This document shows positions 1 through 13,892 of a stretch of DNA of 64,000 bases, in pieces. The DNA comes from Ziziphus jujuba (Eukaryota; Streptophyta; Magnoliopsida; Rosales; Rhamnaceae). A program made the position numbers and the translations under genes. Under the pieces are notes generated by a model. That model was not told the DNA's origin and ran no database searches. It saw nothing but the letters and a program-made list of their open reading frames with translations. Position 1 is the stretch's first letter, and every line of letters begins with the position of its first letter. The DNA is taken from positions 18,941,001 to 19,005,000 of the forward strand of contig NC_083390.1 of NCBI RefSeq assembly GCF_031755915.1, in the 5' to 3' direction.

Positions 1-1480
1 TAAATCGCGGACAACCAATGTATACACTATAAAATAATATCTCATCGTATAAAGATAAAGTCATAACAGTATACAAATCTTCAACTATAGTCAACAGTCA
101 TAGTTTGTCATACATACTACAAGCCATTCTGCACATACACATTAAGGTCATTATTGTGTTCAATTTTTATATCATAACATTTTAAGTGTAAATATAAATA
201 TAAGTCATACAAATGATACAAATGAGTAGAGAAAGATAAAGACAAAACAAAGCAAAATAAATATTGTTATTGATATGTAAACTGTGGAAACGCTATATGA
301 TATGTGAGGGAAGATTGTCCACAAACTACTGGAATCTAAGGAAACAAATTTAAAAACAAATAAAATATAAGTTAAAGATATCTCAATGAATGACATAGTA
401 TAATAGTAAAGTAATATTTTTTCTTTTTTTTGTAAACATTTCTCTCAAAACCTCTTTTTCTACTTTTTCGAAAAAAAAAATTTTAAATCATTTCACAGAA
501 CCTAATCTTGAATGCCAAATCAATATCATAAAATTGATGCTTAAATATAATAACTCAATTACCATTAAAACATTATAATTCAGATAAATTAATCATGATT
601 AAACAATATATCATTTACTATATCTAGTGCTGCCAAGTAGTACATGACATCCCAAATCACAATCGACAATAACAAAAGAGAAACAGAAAAAGAAACCACA
701 TAGTGAATACATCTTACAACTCTTAACATCCCAAAAGCATCGTTGGAATAAATGAACTATGGGAATAACTTATTTCACAATCCTTAATCTCCCGAAAGCG
801 TCGTAACAATAGAGAAACCATGTGAAGAACCCATTTTACCACCTTAACATTCCAAATACATCATGGCAACCTAGCATACTCATAACATAATAACATAATT
901 GAGCTATTGGTACTATGTGGTATATCAATTAAAAACAACAATACAATATTCATAAAACAATTTTTTCAAGATTATATTTTCACTTTTCCAATAATACAAT
1001 ATAATAAAACATAATTTAATATTTAAATTCAACAATTTAATTAAATATTTCAAAATTTTCAAATCATCATTTTATATCAAAACATAGATGCCAACAGTGA
1101 AATATATATTACCACAAACCATTTTAAGCACTTTCAAATACAAATCACGAAAACATATTTAAAAATATATAATTTCTAATCCACTTTCTCTATATTAATT
1201 ATTTTCCAAAATGATCAAAATATCAATTCAATACCATGATATTTAAATACCAAGATTCACAAGTTTACTATGAACCCATTAGGATTTGAAATTATTTAAA
1301 CTCTTGTTAAAAATTACATAAAATGATAACGTACATATGTAACAGCAAATACTCATATATGCTTAAATAATTATTTAAATCAAAAAGTATATACGTAAGA
1401 TACTCAAACCATTTATATATTTTACTAATATTGTAACAATATACACATAAAATACTCAAACCATTTATATATTATGCTAA
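1..1480. other. AT-rich intergenic DNA, no gene seen
   Basis: Very AT-rich sequence with stop codons in all frames. The only long open frame (205-396, minus) is hydrophobic low-complexity translation with no family signature. If the LTR and primer-binding site at 1801-3199 are read correctly, this stretch would lie on the internal side of a minus-strand retrotransposon, but no gag or pol similarity is visible, so any internal region has decayed or been deleted. Confidence 0.5.
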
Positions 1481-1581
1481 TATTTTAATATCCCGCCAGT
1501 GGATTAAGCCAGCATACTAGGTATGAGGTTTTTTGTTTAAATCTTCTCAGAAAATCACCCATCCTAAATTATTTTCGTCTG

Positions 1582-1748
1582 AACACCTTTAACTTCGAAG
1601 TTCTTTTGAACCTTAAAACCAATCACTTTGAAAAGGCCTCAGCATTATAAGAGTAACTATTATTACATTTGAATCATCGTTTTGTGATGTTGGATAGACA
1701 CTAGGTAGTCTCGTAGTGTCCTGTACTCACCCACACTAGTCGTCACAA
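1582..1748. repeat. Diverged direct repeat, copy A (with 1845-2020)
   Basis: This segment resembles 1845-2020 over its whole length. Both carry AACACC/G, then TTAACTTCGAAGTTCTTT, CCTTAAAACCAA, CATTTGAATCATC, TAGGTAGTCT, CACCCACA and GTCGTC(A/G)CAA in the same order and spacing. The second copy lies inside the candidate LTR and the first just outside it, so the pair probably reflects nested or rearranged copies of one retrotransposon family. Confidence 0.6.
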
Positions 1749-1800
1749 TCCACCCCCTAGTATCTAGCATCCTTGCTAGCATACTTCATGCTGTGTACAA

Positions 1801-1812
1801 ACTCTGATACCA
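1801..1812 (-). other. Probable LTR-retrotransposon primer-binding site
   Basis: The reverse complement reads TGGTATCAGAGT. It matches 11 of 12 bases of the initiator-methionine tRNA complement (TGGTATCAGAGC) that primes reverse transcription in most plant Gypsy and Copia elements. It sits two bases inside the candidate LTR ending at 1815, the expected spacing, which fixes the element on the minus strand. Confidence 0.6.
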
Positions 1813-1814
1813 TC

Positions 1815-3199
1815 TGTAATATCCGCCATGGTTGTTCTCGCCTTAACACGCTTAACTTCGAAGTTCTTTCGACCTTAAAACCAACTACTCTGGAAATGCC
1901 CTAGCGTTATGAAAGTGATTATTGCATTTGAATCATCCCATGATTTATACCCATACAATATGGAATTGAACATTAGGTAGTCTATCAATGCCCCATACCC
2001 ACCCACATTTGTCGTCGCAAATATGCCCAAAACATTTAAAAATATGAACCACTTACATATACCACTAATGATCACTCTTGCTCCTTCATAGAGTCACCTT
2101 CAGACATGATTCGAATCCCTATAATAAATCAAAATATTTCTCACATTCCAAAAATCAAAGATATTGGTTCATGCCAGGTGTTTTAAAATAATTTATACAA
2201 CTATAAAATTATATAAATCGCACATCAAGTTTAATTATATTGCAAACCCTTAAGTATTATATCCAAAATCGAGGTTTTTTATGTGAAAGATAATTTAATG
2301 AAAGTAAACATTTCAATGAGTCCTACTAACATTTGGTTACATAAATCCAACTCTAATTTGGTCCTAAATTGTTTAAATATAATATACTTTTATCCGATAT
2401 TTAACTAATTGATCAAAAAATGAAAATATTTTCAAATGATGCCCAAAATTTACAAATTAGATGTCGATAGAAAGCCTATAAGACAAGAAATGCATTTGTA
2501 TATTTTGATCAAATTTAATGTTAATGGATCTTTCAAACTATGAAGAATTTTAATAAAGGATGGCCAGATTCGAATTCAGAAGGTTAAAAAATGGTAGGTA
2601 AAAGATATGGATTGAGTTGGGTTGGTCAAAAAATGGCTAACTTGTGGGAATTTCAAAGACCATTGTTGCCAACGTTGATGCCCGATCTAGGTGAGTTTGA
2701 GGATGACTAGCTATCAAATTTAGTGGTCGAACTTACGGCGGCATGGGCAACACCAATGGTTGGCGTGTATGGCAAATAGGCAGCCAAAAGAGGGTCAATC
2801 GGCAGTGATCCAGTTTCGAGGAAAAATGGATTGCAAGGGACTCAGGTTTCAGGTTTGCAGGGGTTTTTGGAACCTTTTAGTATTTTTGAATTTGTTTAAT
2901 GGAAACATTCTCCCCAATGAATATAGATAGGCCCATAGATTACTAACAGATAAAATCTGAAACTAATTTGAATACTAATATGATATTGATGTGCAAAACT
3001 TCTTAGAATAATAACTTTTCAACTATAATTAAAATTAGACATGTTGTCAATCTGTGAACTTGTATTGACATGCTCTACGCAATGATATATTGGTCAAACC
3101 CAAAACTTAATCATACAAAATGTCAAATTTGGAACCCAAAAAAGGGACTAGTTGATCAAAATTGTAAATTTTCAAATATTTTTGGGACAAGGTGTTACA
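1815..3199 (-). mobile_element. Candidate LTR of a Gypsy-type retrotransposon (minus strand)
   Basis: On the minus strand the segment starts TGTAACACC at 3199 and ends TTACA at 1815, giving the short inverted termini (TGTAA...TTACA) typical of plant Gypsy LTRs, and a primer-binding site follows directly. The length of about 1.4 kb is normal for such an LTR. No protein-coding internal region or second LTR is visible in the window, so the element is truncated or continues to the left in unrecognisable form. The family is inferred from the LTR termini and primer site only. Confidence 0.5.
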
Positions 3200-4783
3200 A
3201 GTAATATTTACTATACATCAATTGATTAAGAGAAAAATAATATTAATTTAGTATTGTTGTAATTTTTATAGTTAATTTGATAATTGATTGATTAAATAAG
3301 TTAATCCCAAAATTACAATAAAAAAATTTATTTTTTAAAAATAAATTTGCATAAATTTTTATCCTTTTTTTTTATCGATTTTTGATAATTTTTAATATTT
3401 TCATATTTAAACTTTTACTATTTCCATCAATATTGAAATTTTAAATATTACTGATAGATACTTATCATCTTGATCCAATCTCATTTGATATAACTCACTT
3501 CATTTAATTATATATTAGCTCAAGGTTGATGAGTTGTACCCAAATGTCATTTTAAATTGAAACACTCAATTACTTTACTTATGAGTTTAGTTTTTATTTT
3601 TTGTTTTTTTATTACCTTGTTAATGAGATTAGTCTTTTATTTTTTTTCCACTAAATTGAGTATAATATGTTTATTTTAATTATTTATTAATATCAGTTAG
3701 TAGTAGTTAAGCATATTAAATAGTCATAAATTCAATGAGAATGAAAAAAACATAAACACTAAAATGAAACACCATTTGAAAATATGTTGGTTTTTAGTTT
3801 TTGTTTTTATTTTTTTCTTCTTTTACATTTGGATTTAATTGATATTTCTAACAAACTCTAACTACCACTAATATATACTAGCATGTAATTGATCTAAATA
3901 AACTACACGCATTTTAGTAAAAAAAAAAAATTTAAATTAAATGCATTAATTAATGGCAAACTAAAAACTTGAAGAAAAGAGGGGGGGAAAAAAAAACACA
4001 ATTTGAAGTTGTACTCATTTTTATATTTATGTTTTATTTTCTCTTTTTTAACTTAAACATCTAACAAACTTTAACTATCACATATTAAAATTTAATATAA
4101 ATAAATTACATACAATTAAATAACGAAAACTAAAAACTAAATTTTTTTGACGTCGCCAAACAATACCTAGTCACCTTAATCCGAACCAACCCTCAAAGCT
4201 ATTTGAGTTGTGAATTAAAATAAGGATAGTTAAGTATTTGTTTGATATAAAATAGAGTCGGACCTCTTATATTATTGGGATTAAAAAAATGCAAAATTAT
4301 AAAATTGAGAAGATCCTAGTTAAAACTGCATTTCTTGAAATCCAATTTATCAAATTTCAAGTTTACCACTAATGTTAACTTTCACATTCTAAATTCAATT
4401 AGGTTTAAAGTTAAAATAATCTCGTCACCCCCAATTAATAAATATATAAAAAAAAATGGTTAAATCAAATTGCTTCAAGTATGTCAAATCTAAATAGCTA
4501 AAATTTGAATTAGTGACATAAAAGAAGGTTAGTTTATTTATTTCATATAATATTTTAAAAATTGCTATAGTGTTAGAACTCCATAAAAAAAAGTACACGG
4601 TATTTCAACCTGTCGGCCTAACAAAAATGAATTTTAAGTGGAATTATATTTTTACCAATCTTAATTCTTAAGGTAAAAATTGAGAGGGCAATAGGATATA
4701 TGGGTTTTACACCTTATCTCTAAAATTCGAGTGGCTAAAACTAAAAGTTTGAGGGACAATTCTACGAACAGGCTTCATTGCTG
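3200..4783. other. AT-rich intergenic DNA and upstream region of the 4.8-kb gene
   Basis: No coding potential is seen. Around 3785-3815 the sequence TTTTTAGTTTTTGTTTTT appears, and near 4120-4150 its approximate inverse AACGAAAACTAAAAACTAAA. This is the kind of A/T-rich inverted pair common in plant miniature transposons, but the match is low complexity. The last few hundred bases presumably include the promoter of the following gene; no clear TATA box could be assigned. Confidence 0.4.
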
Positions 4784-5915
4784 ATGTTGAATCACTTGGG
4801 AACACGCTCTCTGCTATCTTCATATTCAACCCCTGTGTTTGCTTTTGCTTCAAGGCAAACTGTTCCTCCAAACAGGCTCAATAATAGTACAAATTACAGC
4901 TTTCAAGCTCAGAATTTGAACCAAGTACGAGTTCTGAGCACTCCCTGCGCTGCAAGGCGCAGAGTGAGATATGAAGAGGATGAGGAGGAGGAAGATGATG
5001 GTGAAGAGTATGGGCATAACGAGGAGATAGCAATGCTGGAGATGTACAGTCAGAATGCCAGAGGAGAAGCACTTATTGTCCACGCAATTGTGGATCAACA
5101 AGATGTGGAAGTGCTTATCTTCAAGGTGATTTTTTTTTTTTTTTTTTTAAATGTCTTCTAAGAATATTTATGGTAGGGGTTAGCTTGAATGACAATATTT
5201 CTTATCAGTAAAAAAGCAAATAAATAAAGCAAAAGAAGAACAATGTGATAATAACCATAATATGATGCAAGTTTACAACACTTTGATTCCCAAATTTGCA
5301 TTTTCTCTAGGTTATTGGAATAAATGGGGCTTGAACTTTGGGTTATTGTTTGAGAAAACCATTAATTTTTCATTTTATTCTCTAGGATCACTACAACTTC
5401 AAAGTTTTACAAATAATAAAGAACGAATACCTTATGTTATAGAGAATCTGTATCTCTCCAGCCACCATGTTGCTCTATGCTTTTTTTGTTTCCTTTTTTT
5501 TTTTTATTCTTTAAAATGGAAATGAGAGATTCAAACTCAGTTCTTTTTTTGGACTTTGCGACTGAACTAGGACACGTCTTTTGTTGTTTGTTGGTAGTAA
5601 CATTCTTCTTCTTAATTTTTTATTTTTATTTTTGGCCATTATTTAATTTGTTCCATGCATCAAACTTTTTTGAATCATATAACTTTTTGCAGTTTTAGGT
5701 TAATATTGATTTTGAATTTGTGCAATATATTTCAGGGATTCTCGTCATGCTTGAACTATAGGACTTCACCAGACCCATCAAAAAGTATCCTCCCAGCTAG
5801 AGCAGTGATAAAGTCTTTAGACAGAGTGAAAGGACCTTTTGACCCTTCCAATATTGAGTACCTTCAGAAAGGCCTAACCTGGGAAGCATTTAAAACCAAT
5901 CTCCTTCTCAATTAG
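4784..5915 (+). CDS. Small DUF7734-like protein, probably plastid-targeted
   Basis: Two-exon gene: exon 1 4784-5125, exon 2 5736-5915, protein about 173 residues. The frame opens upstream at a TTG, but the first ATG is at 4784. The donor AAG|GTGATT and acceptor TTTCAG|GGATTC join in phase 0. The first ~60 residues are rich in Ser, Asn and Arg and poor in acidic residues, as in a chloroplast transit peptide. An acidic stretch (roughly residues 68-81) follows, then a conserved core beginning EEIAMLEMYSQNARGEALIV and running across the intron through DVEVLIFKGFSSCL to a C-terminal GLTWEAFKTNLLLN. The core fits the plant family I recall as DUF7734, of unknown biochemical function. The family name is from memory; the gene structure is seen directly. 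The 610-bp intron has a T-run just after the donor. Confidence 0.75.
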
Positions 5916-7840
5916 AATTAAAGCTATTTAATTTATTTTTATTAGTCTCATATTTCACCAAGAGCTGCAGCAAGATGATTCAATCTCATTATTCAATTTA
6001 TTTTCATCTGGCAAAAATACCATGCAAAGTTAATAGTGGGCTGATAGCTTTAATACGAATTGCATTTTGCATGTAAAACTTAATATAAACACATTCACAC
6101 TTGCACAAACATATATATATATATATATACATGATTTTCATCTATCCCGAACATAAATTCTGTATTATGCTAGAAACAAACATATATATATATATATATA
6201 CATGATTTTCATCTATCCCGAACATAAATTCTGTATTATGCTAGAAATGTATTGAGAAGATGTTATGTGGAAATTTAATAGATCTTTTCAGAATAATTGA
6301 GTTGATAATAACTGTAGATGATAGTTTATAAAACATAAATTAAATAAGATATGATATTTAAGTCATCTCAATTTATAAAAATTATTTTTTATCTAATTAA
6401 AATTTTAATATTAAATAATTAATTAATATGACACTTTCAACGTTTAATATACCATTAAATTCTCCATCCAATATATACTCGTGTACACACACAACACAAG
6501 CATTACTGACACGCAATATCTCTTTCTATATATTATATCTCACAACATGATCAATCTATGCATTTTCATTTGCTTTTGATCACTAATAATCAAGAAGTAG
6601 ATGGTAAAGACACCAATAACCTAGCTTCCCTACGAGCTGATTCGAACCTCACAAAAAAAATAATAATAATTAAGAAGAAGATTTTTGTTTTTTTTTTTTT
6701 TTTTGACTTTATGTTTTATTATATTTGTTGGTAGATTCAGCCACATTCAACTTCGTATCAACGTAACCATTGTACATGTCTTTATTATATAAAAGCAACC
6801 TCGATTTAGGTGAAATGTTTTTATTGGTAAATCGATTTAGGTCAAATATACAGTCCTTTAAATACATAGATTGGACAAGTAGAATTCACCGAAAAATATG
6901 ATTGGACCTGTTATTATCATACTTCAGATACATACGATTGGACCTGTAGAATTAAAGACAAAAAAAAATTAATATACACTCAAAATACTAATAATAAGTA
7001 ATTAAAAAGGTAATTCAGAAACCAAAAAAAAAAAAAAAAAGGGTAATATAAAAGGTGTACTTTATTTATTTATTTTTTGAACAGGAAGAAAATTTTATTA
7101 AAATTGATTAGAATCTAATAATAAAACAGAAACTAAGGCTGGGTGATTGATTGGTTGATGTGTTTAAATTAACACAATGCTAGTTTCTTTTTGATGGGTT
7201 TAGCAATAAAAAACCCGATATATTAACAAAAAAAATATTAAAACCCAAAACTAATGTAATATAATACTCTAATTCTTAGTATACATGTAAAATAAATCTA
7301 ATAATTGCTCATTGATATTATTCATTAGGCTGTCTGTCTCCCATTGGAACTTCTTCTATATGTTAGCAAGTGCAAGAAACTCAAAGGAAGTTGATTATTG
7401 GTCAAACATCATCACTTTCATTGTTATTATTATCAAAAAAAAAAAAAAAGAAAGAAAAAACTTAGTCTAAATCTTTCTCTTTATAGTATGACAGCACAAA
7501 ATATATTTTATACTATGCAGTTAGGTACAAAATATATTATAATTTAATATAGTGTACTATATATAGGAGATGTAATGAGAAGGTTTTCGTTGTTTATGGA
7601 ATCGATCACCAAATTCAACTTTATTCTAAATATTAAATAAAGTAAAATTAAATTAAATTAAAAAAAAAAAAAGTAAATAGTATGATATTTTTCCTGAACC
7701 GAAAGATTGGGATAAGACAGAGATTAGCGACAGGCATATGACATGGAGTAATGGACGGTCAAATAAGAAGCGGGACCACAGGAATCAAGGTAGGGATTCC
7801 CGCAGCTGCCAAAATCCCACCCAAAGGGATCCGAGACGCA
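5916..7840. other. Intergenic region between the DUF7734-like gene and FKF1
   Basis: AT-rich, with no open frame of note. It holds a 71-bp tandem duplication (listed separately) and several A or T homopolymers. A motif resembling an RNA polymerase III B box (GGTTCGAATC on the minus strand, near 6639-6648) has no cloverleaf around it. The right end merges into the FKF1 promoter. Confidence 0.5.
6105..6246. repeat. 71-bp tandem duplication, two near-identical copies
   Basis: A unit made of an (AT)n run followed by CATGATTTTCATC, TATCCCGAACATAAATTC and TGTATTATGCTAGAAA occurs twice head to tail, with CATGATTTTC at 6130 and again at 6201. The non-microsatellite parts look identical, so the duplication is recent, perhaps by slippage or unequal exchange seeded by the AT run. 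Confidence 0.9.
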
Positions 7841-7845
7841 ACCAA

Positions 7846-7854
7846 AAAATATCT
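7846..7854 (+). promoter_or_regulatory. Evening element (AAAATATCT) upstream of FKF1
   Basis: An exact AAAATATCT, the site bound by the MYB-related clock proteins CCA1, LHY and RVE8, lies about 0.84 kb upstream of the FKF1 start codon. In Arabidopsis FKF1 is an evening-phased clock output gene, so the site is plausible. Occupancy is inferred. Confidence 0.5.
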
Positions 7855-7937
7855 TCCGCAACCATTACCTGACGTGTGGAAGCTATGCGTGGGCCCGCTG
7901 CCACCCATCTTCGCCCATGGATATTTTTTCCCACTCT

Positions 7938-7946
7938 AAAATATCT
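7938..7946 (+). promoter_or_regulatory. Second evening element (AAAATATCT) upstream of FKF1
   Basis: A second exact AAAATATCT, 92 bp from the first and 21 bp before a G-box core. The clustering of evening elements and a G-box is typical of clock-controlled plant promoters. Confidence 0.55.
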
Positions 7947-7966
7947 ATTCCCCATTATCACTCTAT

Positions 7967-7974
7967 CCACGTGG
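7967..7974 (+). promoter_or_regulatory. G-box (CCACGTGG)
   Basis: The palindrome CCACGTGG contains the CACGTG core bound by bHLH factors such as PIFs and by bZIP factors such as HY5. It lies beside the second evening element in the FKF1 upstream region, which suggests joint light and clock input. Confidence 0.5.
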
Positions 7975-8555
7975 ACTTTCCTTCCCTACTTTAACCCCCT
8001 TTTTTCCTTTTTATTTCTATTTTGCCACTCCCTTTTCTTTTTTTTTTTTTTTTTTTGGTTTCTTAATCGATAACTACAATATATTTTATTCTAAAAATAA
8101 GACTCCACTGGATTTAATGCAACCTCGGACTTTAATCTAGACTTACCGCACTTGCTTTTATGGTGCCTGTATGCTTCATAAGGTGCGGTGGGACATAAAA
8201 CCCATCATCTTGTGTAAGCGTACAAATCTAAGTAAAATTATACGTGTATTCAAAAATAATTTTTTTTAAATATTTAATAATTTATTAAATATTAAAAATA
8301 TCATGTTAATTAATAAATTAATATTAAAATTTTAATCTAATAAATAGTAATTTAAGATGGGAGCTATTTACTATACGATTTTGTTTATGTAAGTTTTAAC
8401 AAGGTAAATATTAATATAAAAAAAAAAGAAGAGAAATATCATTTTTTTTTTTTTTTGAGAGGAAAAGATACCATAATTAAAGGGACAAAAGAGCGGGAGG
8501 TTATTTTCGCAATTTAAGGATCCACGCCGACCATTTTGGTCTGACAATTATAACG

Positions 8556-8571
8556 TATATAAAAAATATCT
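8556..8571 (+). promoter_or_regulatory. Probable TATA box overlapping a third evening element
   Basis: TATATAAA at 8556-8563 is followed, overlapping by one base, by AAAATATCT at 8563-8571. It is about 115-125 bp before the FKF1 ATG and about 45-60 bp before the AG-repeat leader, the right place for a core promoter. A MYB-related repressor bound here would compete directly with the basal machinery. Confidence 0.5.
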
Positions 8572-8616
8572 GATTGAGGAACTCTGAGTCCAACCACTTC
8601 AAAGTTGCTCAGAGCC

Positions 8617-8644
<28 letters not shown>
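8617..8644. repeat. (AG)14 microsatellite in the FKF1 5' leader
   Basis: Uninterrupted AG dinucleotides between the probable TATA box and the FKF1 ATG. GA/CT repeats in 5' leaders are frequent in plants and may bind GAGA-binding BPC factors. Confidence 0.9.
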
Positions 8645-8649
<5 letters not shown>

Positions 8650-8661
8650 TAGAGGATTTAG

Positions 8662-12622
<3,961 letters not shown>

Positions 12623-13892
12623 TAATGATAGTGTGTGCAAACTGCAAGTTACATATAGTTCTCAGAAATTCCTTGGTAGAAAAAATTTTGTTTCATGGTC
12701 TGCATGCTGCTTGACAGACTCAAGGTTCTACTTCTTCCTGCTGCATATATTTGCTTCATTTTATATTTTCTGACTTTTTCTTTTTATTTATTTTTTTGTT
12801 TCTATTTGTTTTTTGATGCATTTGTGGTGTTGCTTAGGTTTGTAATATGTCTTGTATAAAGACAACATCTTCATGCCTATCTGATGGTTGTACATTTTGA
12901 GCATAGAACATGAATCCCCATGTGGTATATTAGTGACTCTTGTCTTTTAGATGATGCCCTTTTAGTTAAGCATCATGCTTATGAGTCAGTCGCTTATTAG
13001 CTCCTATACTTAAAAAATTTTCATTTCCTTATTTTCTGTGACTTTTAAGAATTTGTTTCCTCCTTCTAGTGTCTTCCTACTCTCAGACTCTACTCGCCTC
13101 GCCTGCCATGTACTTGAGTCTGCCTCATTGACCAAAATCTGAATTTTGCTCTCGTTCGTATGATTTGCTCAATATCCTCTAGAAATTGTATAAATTTCTG
13201 GTTCAACTTTGGAAAAGATTATGCTGCGCAGTGAAAAAGAGAAGGGAGTGATATTTTATTTTGGTTACAATATTTTGTTAAACGTTAAATTTCTAAAAGT
13301 TGACGATGAAACAAGATAATCCAACAAAAGGAAAACAGAACTCTACGAACTTTGCTTTCTTTGGAGTTCTCAACAACTCTGTCATCGCATAGCTGCCAAG
13401 CATTGTTAATGCAATTACTAAGATTGAAGTAATTCATTCAATTTTTTTTTTTTCCTAAACAAAGATTAAGTTAAGTAGTAAAAAAAATTAGTATACAAAA
13501 CCATCTTATCGGAATTGTTTGCAACAAGTTCAAAGCCAGATTAATAATAATATTATAAGGAAAGGAGAATATATGTAACTTTATACGTGAAAGAATGACA
13601 ATGGAAACACTATATATGCAAGATTGATTGAGAGGAAGCAAAATCAATTTATGACTAATCATAATCATACATGGTCAAAAGAATTATATGCAAGGCAGAT
13701 ACCAAGCTCTTGCAGCATAATTGTTTCTTCCTTATTTGAAAGTACAAATATAAAGAATATGCAACTGGTTTTAGTTATTAAACTGTCATATTTGTGTAAA
13801 AAATATGCACGATTTTTGTTTTTTTTTTTTTTTTTTGCTTCTTTTTTTCTTGTTTCTGTCATGAACCTCATGCAATGCTGCCTCCATTTTAT
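12623..13892. other. Convergent 3' regions of FKF1 and DRP1C
   Basis: About 1.27 kb between the two stop codons, holding the 3' UTRs of both genes. It is moderately T-rich with no conserved open frame. No clear polyadenylation site could be fixed for either gene. Confidence 0.6.

Noticed and set aside
6630..6655. tRNA-like B box on the minus strand
   Set aside because: No A box at the right distance, no cloverleaf and no acceptor stem; probably chance or an old SINE trace.
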